Source: Phytophthora sp. 'mugwort' (Eukaryota; Oomycota; Peronosporomycetes; Peronosporales; Peronosporaceae). From it: a stretch of 64,000 nucleotides of DNA. The stretch is taken from assembly GCA_033558025.1 (NCBI GenBank), contig JAUCEF010000012.1, positions 1,612,001-1,676,000 on the forward strand, read 5' to 3'. Both the position numbers and the translations under genes were made by a program. The stretch's first letter is position 1, and the number at the start of each line of letters is the position of its first letter. Below, piece after piece: positions 31,606-41,868 of this stretch. The notes below the pieces were generated by a model. That model was not told the DNA's origin. It saw only the letters and a list, made by a program, of their open reading frames with translations, and made no database searches.

Positions 31606-32349
31606 GGGGGTGTCAGAATGCGAATAGTCGCTTCAAAATCGCATGCGATTCTTAAGCAAATGACATGTCATTTATTTTGAAGTTTCGTCCAGGGGGTATC
31701 AGAACTTGATCGCCCGTCAGATGGGGAAGTTTCCGGCGCTCTGTAGTGGCGTACAAGTAGTCGGCCATGTCTTCGAAGGCCGAACTCTTGGTCTGCTTGG
31801 GCGGTCCTCCAACCTTCGGCTTCTTGTCCAAGCCGTAGATGGCCTTCAAGTTTGCTCCAACTTCGATCCAATCCACCAGAAGTTTGTAGTCCTCCGCAGA
31901 CAAGTGAACATCCGAGCTTTCAGACAAGGCGCTTTTTTTCTGCTCATGTCTGTATGCATAAAGAAAGTGTTACCACGCAAACAGTAGTAGTTCGAAAGAT
32001 ACAAAGGAAACGTACTGGTCGCGGACCGTTTGAGAGAGCGAGCGAGCCTAACGAGGTAGCGCACTTCAGCTGTGAGTGGTGGTGTCTGGGTCACGTTGCG
32101 GGTAACATAGTCACAGCCAGGTAGCGGTGGTGGCAGCCTGGCAGCGACGGAGGCATCAGGGAAGCTTCTTCGCCTCGAAGGTTGAAGGTTGCCGTTGCCG
32201 TATGGGATATTAGCGGCAAATATCAGGTGCTATTTCGCGAATCGCCCACCTCTGGAGTGTGATATCGAAATGGCATGGCTGAAATCACATGCCATTTGGG
32301 GCGAAACCGCATGTGATTTTGTCGGGACTTTTGTCAATTCTGACACCCC
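31606..32349. mobile_element. 744-bp DNA transposon with TIRs and 5-bp target duplication
   Basis: The ends are inverted repeats: GGGGTGTCAGAAT at 31607 and its complement ending 32349, with weaker inner similarity over about 65 bp (CAAAATCGCATGCGATT against CAAAATCACATGCGGTT). TAATA precedes the left end (31601-31605) and follows the right end (32350-32354), a perfect 5-bp duplication, or TAA if a PIF/Harbinger-like 3-bp site is counted. It carries one short open frame on the minus strand and no transposase, so it is non-autonomous or deleted. It lies 112 bp from the 3' end of the first bZIP gene. Confidence 0.8.
31652..31927 (-). CDS. Small transposon-borne protein, Myb/SANT-like remnant
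   Basis: A 91-residue open frame starts MSESSDVHLSAEDYKLLVDW. It contains IEVGANLKAIYGLDKKPKVG and PPKQTKSSAFEDMADYLYAT. The pattern W.E...N...IYG......VG.PPK....AFE.MA..L resembles the N-terminal Myb/SANT-type DNA-binding region of many oomycete transposon-associated proteins. It lies wholly inside the TIR element, so it may be the DNA-binding protein or a truncated piece of it. The C-terminal half of the usual protein is missing. Confidence 0.5.
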   Translation of the reverse strand: MSESSDVHLSAEDYKLLVDWIEVGANLKAIYGLDKKPKVGGPPKQTKSSAFEDMADYLYATTERRKLPHLTGDQVLIPPGRNFKINDMSFA

Positions 32350-32460
32350 TAATATTGTGTTCTACATGAAAGAACTCGACCTCAAAATAATGCAATTCTT
32401 CATTTTGTTAAACCAATGAAGCACCACTGTAACTAACTAGCCTACATGCAATCGCGTCAC

Positions 32461-34161
32461 TTATTCCAGTGAAAGTGACACGAGGTTTAGCGCCGGCGCG
32501 ATCGTCAGCAACTCCCAGCGCAGCATTCCTTGCAACGTGTCGCCGGCATTACGATGCGCGTGTTCCTCTCCGCTGTAATCAGTGCGGCCAGTCCAGCGCA
32601 GTTGCTGGTACTCTTCGCCTGTAGTGGGGTTTACCACGTTCAGGAACTCGATAGATAAAGACAGATGCGCCCATGCCAGCTTTTCATCTGTCTCATCCTG
32701 TAGATGTGACCTATCGATATCCACGCTTTGTGTGCCAAGAACGTAACCCGTGGCTTCAAGCATCGGCTCCTCATACTCCGAGTCTGAATTAGGCGACATT
32801 GGGGGCGTCGACGGGTTGCACGCGTCGACATATGTGGGCGTCGCCATCGATTCCGTATTTGCTGAGATTTTCCTGCTAGTCTCGATTAAAAAGCGTACGA
32901 AGACCGAGCGGAAAGTGGAGATATCGTCTGTCGGGGAGATCACGTCGCGCCCGAGCACATAGGCGTTCGGATTGATCTGTTGCAGCACCTCCAGTCGGCT
33001 CGTCTCACACTTGACTTTTTTGAATTGGTCTAGTCTCATATCGTTCACCCACGTCTTTTGCATGAGCTCAGCCACATTGAGACCCATAAATTTCTTTGTG
33101 AAAACGCATTCCATGACACTGCCCTCCACCCTCTGTATGATGTCCCAGCCGAAAGTCTGCATCCTCCTCGTCCTACGTCCTTCCCCGTTCAAGCTCAAAA
33201 GCAGCAACCTGTTCTGCACTCGGCCCATTGTCCGGTTGTTGTCCAAAATTACCCGTGTCAAATCCAGCTCTGTCAGCGGGTGAAAGCCGAACATCTGAGC
33301 TGCCTCGTACTCGTCCAGTCTGTCAAGCTGCATCCGAAGCGCCTCAGTCCCACCCAACGCCGGCTGCTGGAACTGCTGCGCCCATCTCGGTCCATCCATT
33401 TCAGGGCGACTCTCTAAAATCCTATACAAATGCAACTTCCACGTCGCTTGTTGCTGGATCTCGGCCTTGAGATACAAATTCTCGGCTCCGAGTCGCTTGA
33501 CCAGCTCCGCCGCTTGCGTATAAGTTTTCGCCAATGTACCATTGGACGTAGCTAATGAAGTCACGTCGTCTGTACTTGGCGAAGTCCTTAAGCACATAGT
33601 TGCGTAGTGTTTTTCCAGTCTGGCCACTGTGCTTTTCATCTCGTTGAGTTCTTCTCGTTGCCGTTGCCTTGCTCGTCGCATGCAATCTCGGTTCTTTTGC
33701 CGACGCAGTTGCATCGCTCTGGCATTTGGCAGATGTGCGCAATCGAAAACCTGTTCGGGGGCAACACTGGCCCATGTCAAGGGTTTGGTTGCCGCGGTTG
33801 CCGTTGCCTTTGCCATTTTTTTCGAGTATGTTGCACTTCGGTTTGCCGCTGGCTGGGTTGCTGCTCTCCCGGCATCCAGTTGCGATTCCATTACTGCACT
33901 TAGCCCGCCCCCTAGAAATAGGGAGACTGAAATCTCCTCTTCGCCTCGGATGGGGCTTTTGTCATCGCTAGTGTTGAGCGTGTGTACGAGCACATCGGGG
34001 CTCTTGGCGGGGCTGGCGCCGCTGATCGCCGCCATGGACTCGTCCTGCTGGCGCATCTCGTCCCACATGGCGTCCTCAAAGCTGTCTAAAACGGCGGCTG
34101 CTCCTGAGCGCCAGTCCTCATCCGCCACGGTCGCTACAGACCCGTGCATCAAATGAGCCAC
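32461..34161 (-). CDS. bZIP plus START-like transcription factor, copy A (M96-type family)
   Basis: A single-exon, 566-residue protein. N-terminal motif LDSFEDAMWDE (about 25-35) and ISGASPAKSP are shared with copies B and C. A bZIP basic region RRQKNRDCMRRARQRQREEL (about 153-172) keeps the invariant N-x7-R spacing but has Cys-Met where most bZIPs have Ala-Ala/Ser. It is followed by a short heptad stretch (VARLEKHYATM) and a second helix (AELVKRLGAENLYLKAEIQQ). Residues ~290-566 form the conserved domain with FGWDIIQRVEGSVMECVFTK, LQQINPNAYVLGRDV, YQQLRWTGRTDY and LQGMLRWELL. These C-terminal patterns look START-like (hydrophobic ligand pocket). Oomycete relatives are often labelled M96 mating-specific or bZIP. 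Predicted nuclear regulator; ligand unknown. Confidence 0.85.
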   Translation of the reverse strand: MAHLMHGSVATVADEDWRSGAAAVLDSFEDAMWDEMRQQDESMAAISGASPAKSPDVLVHTLNTSDDKSPIRGEEEISVSLFLGGGLSAVMESQLDAGRAATQPAANRSATYSKKMAKATATAATKPLTWASVAPEQVFDCAHLPNARAMQLRRQKNRDCMRRARQRQREELNEMKSTVARLEKHYATMCLRTSPSTDDVTSLATSNGTLAKTYTQAAELVKRLGAENLYLKAEIQQQATWKLHLYRILESRPEMDGPRWAQQFQQPALGGTEALRMQLDRLDEYEAAQMFGFHPLTELDLTRVILDNNRTMGRVQNRLLLLSLNGEGRRTRRMQTFGWDIIQRVEGSVMECVFTKKFMGLNVAELMQKTWVNDMRLDQFKKVKCETSRLEVLQQINPNAYVLGRDVISPTDDISTFRSVFVRFLIETSRKISANTESMATPTYVDACNPSTPPMSPNSDSEYEEPMLEATGYVLGTQSVDIDRSHLQDETDEKLAWAHLSLSIEFLNVVNPTTGEEYQQLRWTGRTDYSGEEHAHRNAGDTLQGMLRWELLTIAPALNLVSLSLE

Positions 34162-34911
34162 TGGTTTGAAGCGCTCGATGGCAAAGCTCTAATGAGAGCT
34201 TGGCATGCTGCCCACCTCCTTTTGCAAATCGTCCTGCACAACTGATAAGTTTGTCTTGAAGGAAGTATGCTGCGCATTCCGTTTCTGAAACCAAGCTTGG
34301 CGGACAGCAATGATGGCCCCATTTCATGGTCTCCTCGCCACTGACGAGTCGCGGGCAACAATGTCGACACTTTGCCAGCTGTGTTGAAGCTGCTGCTGCC
34401 GACCCCCCTTAATATCGCGTGCGCATAGATACAGACATGTAGTTGCTTAATACACGCGACATGATATTATAAAATAGTAAATTCTTGGGATTGCGCGAGC
34501 GGTGAAACCGCGTGCTGCTTCAACCAAGTGCGGACACGGAACAATGAGAACCCAACACAACCCATTCCGCTCTCGATTTCGCCCGCTTTCATTTCGCGCA
34601 AAAGCCTCGTTGCTGGTCTAATATTTCAGCGATCACTCACGCGGTTGCACGCGGGTTTTATCCTAGGCCAATTCGTTATGCCGCAGCGATGCGAACGAAG
34701 CAGGTCTCTGGCTGTACCTTAACCATATTTTTACTTTATCGTCGGGCGCCAGAAACGATAGAAACTGATTATGCATTGCGCGCAGTGTGATGATCCTTGA
34801 CTCTTAGCAGCAAAAATCGAAGCGGCGACGCGTGCCTTGACTGTGGCAACTGGCACAACTCCTCCACTGGCAATTTTTCGGTCAGATGCTAGCTTTTTCA
34901 CTTAAATACTC
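34162..34911. other. Intergenic region between bZIP copies A and B
   Basis: 750 bp holding the promoter of copy A (minus strand, start 34161) and the 3' flank of copy B (end 34912). No other gene or repeat is recognised. Confidence 0.5.
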
Positions 34912-36660
34912 TTACTCTATCGACAGTGACACTAACTTCAGCGCTGGAGAGACAACCAACAGCTCCCACCGTAACAGACCCTGCATCATATCACTTGCAT
35001 TGCGTTGCGCATGCTCTGGGCCGCAGTAGTCGGTTCGTCCGCTCCAGCGCAGTTGCTGATACTCGCCGGATGTGACGGGGTTCACCACGTTCAAAAACTC
35101 AATTGACAAGGAAATATGGGCCCACGCCAGTTTGTTGCGAATATCCTCTTGGCGAGGATGTCGCGAAAAATCCGTATCGATGCTCTGCGTGCCAAGCACG
35201 AAGCCTGTCGCTTCGAGCATTATTTCATCGCATTCCGAGTGCGCCGTCGTATATTGCGGCGGGGTAGACGGTGAATTTGCATCGATGCCGGTCGATTCAT
35301 TTGACACTGGAAACTGACGATTGGTTTCGATAAGGAACCGAACATACACGGATCGGAACGTCAAAATATCCTCGGTCGGGGATATAACGTCGCGCGCGAC
35401 GACATAGGCGTTCGGATTCACTTGTTGCAGCACTTGGAGTCGACAAGTTTCGCCCTTCACCTTTTTGTATTCGCCGAGCCGCATATCATTCGCCCACGTC
35501 TTTTGCATCAACTCGGCTACATTTAATCCGGCAAATGTTTTCGTGAACACGCACTCCATGATGTTACCATGCACACGTTGCACCATATTCCAGCCGAAGG
35601 TTTCCATTCGTCGAGTTCGAGCTCCATAGTCTGTATCAGAGGACGAAGGGATCAAGAGCTGGCTCTGAACTCTAGTAATATTTCGGCTGTTCTCCAGGAT
35701 CACGCGCGTTAAGTCGAGATCGCTCACTGTGTGGAAGCCGAACTCCTCCGCTGCTTCGAACTCGTCGAGCTTGTCAAGTTGCATCCGATGAACTGCTTCG
35801 CCGCCCAGAGCTGGTTGCTGGAAGTGTTGAGCCCACCGCGGGCCATCACTCTCAAGTCGAGACTGCAGCACGCGGGACAAGTTGAGCTTCCACGCCGTTT
35901 GCTGCTGGATCTCTGCTTTCAAATACAAGTTCTCAGCTCCGAGGCGTTTGGCCAGTTCTACTGCCTGAGTGTAATCCGAGATCGCTCTGCTATGAGAAAC
36001 CAGTACATTTCGTGGAGAATCCCCCTCCGTTATCTTTGTCCTGGACGACTGCAAGCTGAGCTCGGCGTACTGCTTCTCCAACCTCGCAACAGTTAGCTTC
36101 ATGCTATCCAGCTCTTGTCGCTTCTTCTGTCTCGCTTTCCTCATCCACTCCCGGTTTTTCTCACGTCGTTTATCTGTAACAGTGCCTCTAGACTGGCAAG
36201 AATCTGACATACCAAGCACTGAACTCGCCCACAGACTCGACGTCGGGGACACTGCCCGCACTGGTACCGCCGCTTTTTGCTCCCAATTATCAGTAACACT
36301 AACGCTTTCAGTTTGAGTAGCTGCCCACACTGCATTCAACTGAGCAGCGTCGAGACTGAAGCTGACGCCTCCACTTCCACTCGATATGGGTATCAATGAC
36401 TCGTCCTCTCCTCGTACAGAGGCAAATCTAACAGGTTGACCACCTCCACATGGCTGCAGTGCCTGAACGCTGGCGTTCGGACTCGTAACGGGGCTAGCAC
36501 CACAGATCGCATCCATAGGGAACTCGAATCGAGGTGAGAGCTCCACCTCGTCCCACATGATATCGCCGAAGCTGTCCAAGATGGCAGCGTCCGCTGAGCG
36601 CCAGTCGCTCGAGGTCGACGCGGTACTTGAGTCCGCTGAAGCCTGCAGATCGCGCTTCAT
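34912..36660 (-). CDS. bZIP plus START-like transcription factor, copy B
   Basis: A single-exon, 582-residue protein. N-terminal motif AILDSFGDIMWDE (about 26-38), then DAICGASPVTSP. The basic region KRREKNREWMRKARQKKRQE (about 164-183) has Trp-Met in the slot that is Cys-Met in copies A and C. The zipper VARLEKQYAEL is followed by VELAKRLGAENLYLKAEIQQ. The conserved C-terminal domain carries FGWNMVQRVHGNIMECVFTK, LQQVNPNAYVVARDVISP, YQQLRWSGRTDYCGPEHAQR and LQ-type GLLRWELLVV. It shares the order and most residues with copy C, so B and C are sister duplicates. Start ATG 36660 gives the same MKR start as copy C. Predicted nuclear. Confidence 0.85.
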   Translation of the reverse strand: MKRDLQASADSSTASTSSDWRSADAAILDSFGDIMWDEVELSPRFEFPMDAICGASPVTSPNASVQALQPCGGGQPVRFASVRGEDESLIPISSGSGGVSFSLDAAQLNAVWAATQTESVSVTDNWEQKAAVPVRAVSPTSSLWASSVLGMSDSCQSRGTVTDKRREKNREWMRKARQKKRQELDSMKLTVARLEKQYAELSLQSSRTKITEGDSPRNVLVSHSRAISDYTQAVELAKRLGAENLYLKAEIQQQTAWKLNLSRVLQSRLESDGPRWAQHFQQPALGGEAVHRMQLDKLDEFEAAEEFGFHTVSDLDLTRVILENSRNITRVQSQLLIPSSSDTDYGARTRRMETFGWNMVQRVHGNIMECVFTKTFAGLNVAELMQKTWANDMRLGEYKKVKGETCRLQVLQQVNPNAYVVARDVISPTEDILTFRSVYVRFLIETNRQFPVSNESTGIDANSPSTPPQYTTAHSECDEIMLEATGFVLGTQSIDTDFSRHPRQEDIRNKLAWAHISLSIEFLNVVNPVTSGEYQQLRWSGRTDYCGPEHAQRNASDMMQGLLRWELLVVSPALKLVSLSIE

Positions 36661-37598
36661 CCCGCTCTATCAACTCGCTGACGATCCTGCTGTTTATGTC
36701 GCCTCGCGCACCAACGACAGTATTAATACGCCTTTTGATAGATAGTAAGGCCAGTCCCTAGAAACTTTTTCGAAGAGGACATCGATCTGTTGTCGCAAGT
36801 GGCGTTGGTGTTTCGTGGATAAAATTCATGTTTCCACCGGTTAACGGTGTGAATATTTTTCAATTAACCCAAGATGCGTCCTCAGGGACAAACAAAGGTT
36901 GTGTTTATTCTTTTCTAAAAGCTATGTTGCAGCACTACTCTTTATTTCCAGCATATCTTGTCGGTTAAGTTTCCCTTAACGGAAATGGCAGTTTGATTAC
37001 TTCTGGATTCGACGTTTGCGCTGAGTGGCATCTTTTTTCGCGTGTCAACGGATGGGGCCGAGCTATAGTACTCATCTTTCCATGCTAATTTTTGATGAAT
37101 CTCGGCGTCGAGATCCAAATTTCCTGCCTTATTATCTTAACCCCATCTACATCTGCATAGTACATGAATGTCGTCGCTCTCATTCGTGTAACGAGAACCC
37201 TGCTCCAACCAGAATTCATCGTTTCTGTCACGAATTGATGCCTCCAAGGCGAACTTAGCGTAAAGCTCCTCCATGATCTTATACTGTGTTTTTTTGCCTT
37301 CGTAACAGTTCAACACGCTCTATTTTTTTTTGAACTCGACAATAGGGAGTTAAAATCTGCACTGGCGGCGCTATTGAAAAAAAAAAAACAGCGCCCAGCT
37401 CGTCCACTTATTATCGTCGTAGAATGTCTAGAATATCGGAAATTGAGACCACCGGAGATCCTGCTTCGCGCGCTTCATGACGCAATGCTTCGAGGTAGTG
37501 CATCTGTTGTCAGGTTGCCTGCAGCCAAACTACCAGCGTCATCAATCAATGCAGATATTAATTTATCAGCTAGAATCCTTACATCTAACACGATTTTC
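36661..37598. other. Intergenic region upstream of bZIP copy B
   Basis: 938 bp between the start of copy B and the left end of the hAT element. It contains homopolymer tracts (T8 at 37323, A10 near 37378) and no gene-like open frame. Confidence 0.5.
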
Positions 37599-39059
37599 AG
37601 GCCACTTTAACAGCGGGAATTTGGCCCGAATTCCCACTTACCTTTTTTAAGAATGCCATTTGACATTATACATGAGTTCAGCATATTGTGTTAGCATTAA
37701 GGTGAAACCAACGAGCCAAAATCTCGAGATCAACCGTTGGAATCGGGCGCCACAACGGACGAATATCTGATCAGCAACGACCGCTGGACTTCCCAGATAG
37801 CTCAGTCATAAAAAAATCTCCAGTCAATCATCAAGCCCATTTACAGTCTCTGACAGCGGCGTTGCTGAGGCTACGTCGTGCTCAATATGCCGGCTAGTCT
37901 ACAGACTCCGTTTCAGCCAGGTCACGATATTCTATATTATGGGATTACTGGGTTGGTTGCGGAGCCAGTATGGCCTCATTACGAAAATGAAAACGACCTG
38001 TACTAAGTTCGGGATTACGAGGTGGTTATCTACGAGTAGATCCACTTTATGGTTGGTAAAACACCTAAGACAAATTATCCTCGAGTTGGAACAGAAAGAA
38101 TCGGCATGCAATCAGTCGAAACAGTGGTGGGTAATGTTATGCACCCTAAACGCTGTCGCCACCACCCTCGGGGATACCTGTCAGCGACTTCAGGGTCACA
38201 CAACGCTACTGACACAGCAAGTCGCTCAACTTAGCCACCTAAACTCTGTGCTTTCCGATGACTGCAAGGTATTTGGTCTTCATGATGCTAGAAGAATTCA
38301 TCAGCTACTAATTGATGATTTGTATGTAGTCAAGGGGGTATACACTGTGAAGATATCGGACGCACTCACCTTCATTAACGATCGTGGAATTTTTGTTATC
38401 GACATACTTCAGTAATTATCGCAAGAAAAGATAGTTGAGTGTGCTCGCTCGGTTGCTGGGTTACTTGTTGGGCTATTTGTCGGTATAGCAAGCATTGCTG
38501 CGACCCACAACTCCCTCGATGAAGCCGATGACATGGAACTACCGCCGGTTATGCCCCACACGCTGGTTAAAACACGCACATCAGCGCTATCTGGGCTCAT
38601 CAGAGAACACATGCATCGTCTTGTTGACGCTGGTTGGACGACGAAACATATCGAAGCAATTGAGACTGAGCATCAGAAGCTTATCCAAGCTGTCCGGGGG
38701 ACAGCGACCTGCATGAATCCTTGAATCCCACGGTGGAGTCAGACTTCTCGATCATCGGTTGGGAGAGGAATAACTACCGCCAGTCATTAACAGATTTCTC
38801 ACTGGAAGGTATTCTGCTCGCCAAACAACTCGATTTGGTTCCGCACTTTGCAGTCCGAGAGAATAGCAGGTAACATGAGGTTTGGTACTGCACAAATGAC
38901 CTAACGCGTTCCATTGATGCAATCACTTCAATACATTTGGCTTAGTTTGACTAGACGTCGGTCATTCCCTCAACTTACCTTTTCTAAAAGCGCCTTTTTT
39001 ACACCGCCATTAGCTTAATTTCGGTAGAGAGTGGGAATTCCCGCTATTAAAGTGGCCTG
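37599..39059. mobile_element. 1461-bp hAT-type transposon between bZIP copies B and C
   Basis: The terminal inverted repeats start CAGGCCACTTTAA and match over 24 bp with one mismatch (37599-37622 against the complement of 39036-39059). The flanks are ACGATTTT (37591-37598) and ACGATTCT (39060-39067), an 8-bp target duplication with one later change; 8 bp and CAG-starting ends are hallmarks of hAT elements. Just inside each end, CTTACCTTTTYTAARARYGCC-like words occur as direct repeats (about 37638 and 38979). It carries a decayed transposase C-terminal half on the plus strand, so it is internally deleted. Confidence 0.9.
37939..38873 (+). pseudogene. hAT-like transposase, C-terminal half
   Basis: The plus frame reads KFGITRWLSTSRSTLWLVKH, CNQSKQWWVMLCTLNAVATT and LQGHTTLLTQQVAQLSHLNS up to a stop TAA at 38413-38415. 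The same frame then continues LSQEKIVECARSVAGLLVGL and LPPVMPHTLVKTRTSALSGL. After a frameshift near 38705 comes VESDFSIIGWERNNYRQSLT, then DFSLEGILLAKQLDLV, ending at 38873. The final block (VESDFS..GWE....R.SLTD.SLEG) is the C-terminal dimerisation-like region of a large oomycete hAT-type family. One stop and one frameshift inactivate it. Confidence 0.7.
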
Positions 39060-39235
39060 ACGATTCTATCATGTACTTCGTAGTATTTTATACTACTTGG
39101 CTGCTGGTTACTACATTAGGACAAAAAACTTCATTCGTCTCTGCGCTGCAACCAACGCATCACAAAAATATGTAGTCACATTTTACCTCTTGTGAAAAGC
39201 AAAACTTACTTTATATCATAAATAACAGATGAAAA

Positions 39236-41023
39236 TCATTCGATAGACAGCGACACCAAGCTCACAGCAGGCGCAATAATCAGCAACTCCCATCGCAGCA
39301 TGCCCTGCATCATATCGGTTACATTGCGTTGAGCATGTTCCGGTCCACAATAGTCAGTCTGTCCGCTCCATCGCAATTGCTGGTACGCCTCACCAGTGAC
39401 GGGATTCACCACGTTCAAAAATTCGATCGAGAGCGACAAATGAGCCCACGCCACCTTGTTTCGGACATCTTCCTCTCGTGGATTCCTCGAAAAAACCGTG
39501 TCAAAACTCTGTGTTCCGAGGACGTAACCTATAGCGTCGAGCATAAGCTCTTCTGACTCGGTATCCGAGTCTGCATATTGTGAAGGCGTCGACGGAGCAC
39601 TGGCATCAATACTCGTAGGTGCTGCTGTGGCCGTTGACAGCGGAATCTTCTTGCTCGTCTCAATCAAAAAACGTACGAAGACTGAACGAAAGGTGGAGAT
39701 ATCTTGTGTGAGAGACGTGACGTCTCGAGCCAGCACATACGCGTTGGGGTTGACTTGCTGCAACACCTCTAAGCGGAAAGTCTCTCCTTTCACCTTCTTA
39801 AACTCGCCCAAGCGCATGTCGTTCGCCCACGTCTTCTGCATCAGCTGCGCTACGTTCAGTCCTCGAAACGTTTTGGTGAACACGCACTCCATGATGTTGC
39901 CATGCACATGCTGCACCATATCCCAGCCAAAATTCTGCATCCGCCTTGTACGAGCCCCGTCCTCGGTATCAAACGACGAGGGCACCAGCAAGCTGCTCTG
40001 AACTCGCGAAATCGTGCGTCTGTTCTCTAAAATTACTTGAGTTAACCCCAAGTCTGATAACGGGTGGAAGCCGAACTCTTCGGCCGCCTCAAACTCGTTT
40101 CTCGTATCAAGTCTCATCCGCAACACGGCTTCGCCACCCAGCGACGGCTGCTGGAACTGTGGAGCCCACCGCGGACCATCCACTTCCATTGTGGACTGTA
40201 AAACCCTCGCCAGATTTATCTTCCAGGCCGCCTGCTGCTGAATCTCGGCCTTGAGGTACAAATTCTCCGCTCCAAGTCTTCTCGTCAGCTCCACCGCGTC
40301 GGCATATTCCGAAGCCATTCTCATAGCTAAAACTCCTTCACTCCCATTTGCAGTCTGTACCGTCATGGATTGAGTCGTGTTGGACGACATTAAAGAGAGC
40401 TCGGCGTACTGCTTCTCGAGCCTCGCTACCATGGCCTTCATGTTGCCCAGCTCCTCCCTCTGTCTCTGTCTCGCTTTGCGCATACACTCTCGGTTCTTCT
40501 GTCGCCGTCTCTCCATTGCACTGGGGTTTGGCAGGTCATCGCACTGTATTACCTGCTCTGACTTCATATTCGCCCACGTTAATGGCGGGGTCGACATGGG
40601 CGTGTCCATCATGGGCATCGTCATCGAGCTGAACGCTGCTACAGTGGCTGGTACAGCCTGCAAGGCCGCCCCAGTGGCCCAGGACGCGCCGAGCTGCGAC
40701 TCGTTCAAGCCGAAATGGAGACTAGCGCCCCCGCTCGACAGTAGCTCGTGGTCATCTCCATGGATGGGGCTCACACCGCTGCCTGACGCCGACTGCAGCG
40801 TATGGACTCGAACGGATGGGCTATGGATGGGACTGGCGCCTCGAATGGCGTCCAGAGGTGGGGAGCTGAACTTCGACGGGGTGCAGGAGCGAGACGTTTG
40901 CGGCTCTGAGAGGTCCCGCAACTCGTCCCACATGACGTCGTCGATGCTGTCAAGGATTGCGTCGGGATCGGAGTCGATATCTGACCACGACTGCGCGGGG
41001 GAGTCGAGCATCTCGCGCTTCAT
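39236..41023 (-). CDS. bZIP plus START-like transcription factor, copy C
   Basis: A single-exon, 595-residue protein, the longest of the array. N-terminal motif AILDSIDDVMWDE (about 22-34), LDAIRGASPIHSP and a Met/Pro-rich stretch (MTMPMMDTPMSTPP). Basic region RRRQKNRECMRKARQRQREE (about 172-191), zipper VARLEKQYAEL, then VELTRRLGAENLYLKAEIQQ. The START-like domain carries FGWDMVQHVHGNIMECVFTK, LQQVNPNAYVLARDVTSL, YVLGTQSFD, YQQLRWSGQTDYCGPEHAQR and MLRWELLIIAPA. A run of G/C near 41037-41049 lies just upstream of the start. The hAT element sits in what would be its 3' flank, about 180 bp past the stop. Confidence 0.85.
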   Translation of the reverse strand: MKREMLDSPAQSWSDIDSDPDAILDSIDDVMWDELRDLSEPQTSRSCTPSKFSSPPLDAIRGASPIHSPSVRVHTLQSASGSGVSPIHGDDHELLSSGGASLHFGLNESQLGASWATGAALQAVPATVAAFSSMTMPMMDTPMSTPPLTWANMKSEQVIQCDDLPNPSAMERRRQKNRECMRKARQRQREELGNMKAMVARLEKQYAELSLMSSNTTQSMTVQTANGSEGVLAMRMASEYADAVELTRRLGAENLYLKAEIQQQAAWKINLARVLQSTMEVDGPRWAPQFQQPSLGGEAVLRMRLDTRNEFEAAEEFGFHPLSDLGLTQVILENRRTISRVQSSLLVPSSFDTEDGARTRRMQNFGWDMVQHVHGNIMECVFTKTFRGLNVAQLMQKTWANDMRLGEFKKVKGETFRLEVLQQVNPNAYVLARDVTSLTQDISTFRSVFVRFLIETSKKIPLSTATAAPTSIDASAPSTPSQYADSDTESEELMLDAIGYVLGTQSFDTVFSRNPREEDVRNKVAWAHLSLSIEFLNVVNPVTGEAYQQLRWSGQTDYCGPEHAQRNVTDMMQGMLRWELLIIAPAVSLVSLSIE

Positions 41024-41868
41024 AGTGTCCGCCTGGAGGGGGGGGGGGCAGTGTATCTCGCAACCAGAGCGTATTGATTTGATCGCAACGCCGAGTTATT
41101 AATACTGTAGGGGCGTCTGATCGAAATTTTGGTCATAACCTAGAAGCTCTGGCGACTACTACGAAAAGTTAACCTACCTGAAATGGTAATGGAGTCTCAT
41201 ACGCAAGCAGATGGGGGGCAACACCCGTAATCAGTGAGATCATGGCCGTCGCTGGCTGAAGGACGCGAGTGATGTCGACGCCAAATTCATAGCCAAGTTC
41301 CGCTTGGCCTCAACTTCAGCTTATTGATGCTTGGTCTCTCGCCGTCGTACGGTCGCGGCAACTGCCTTCAATCCACTGGTGCGGGAGTGGGCGTGGGCGT
41401 CACTGGATTGATGCCGAGGTAGCACTTGAACTTGGTGCTCACGGTCAGTTACCGCCTCGACGCGTCTTGGTTCTCGTCGGCGCGCGGATCCTCGGGCCCT
41501 TCACCTCATGGATCAAGCTTGAAAATGGGCGTGAATATCACGCGGCCGCATGGGGCGCTGTGCACGTTTGGTTGTGGTTGCTCCCGGTCCACAATTACAC
41601 GAAAGAATGCTGTCGGTGATTGCGAACGTGGCTTCGGGCGCTTGTGGAACACACGGGGCGGAAGCAACGCGAGCCTTTGATGGTGTTGGCCCCGTATGCC
41701 CACAAAACGGTGTGGTTGAAGAAGCCTGCAACTCTTTTTTCCGTTGATGAGGGTCTATTAACAGCTCTCATTCGGTGGGGACGTTTAACTGCATGTCATT
41801 TTCATTATCCAAAAGAACGGCTTCCACTTAAGACGGCATACTACGATAAATTATCCTGGGGGTGTCCA
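41024..41868. other. Intergenic region between bZIP copies C and D
   Basis: 845 bp without a recognised gene. Overlapping plus frames at 41426-41874 are open but do not resemble any family. The region should contain the copy C promoter. Confidence 0.45.

Noticed and set aside
33629..34156. Plus-strand 175-residue frame opposite bZIP copy A
   Set aside because: Mirror frame of the conserved N-terminal and basic region; similar mirrors occur opposite copies B, C and D.
40377..41102. Plus-strand 241-residue frame opposite bZIP copy C
   Set aside because: Same reason: antisense shadow of a conserved coding region.
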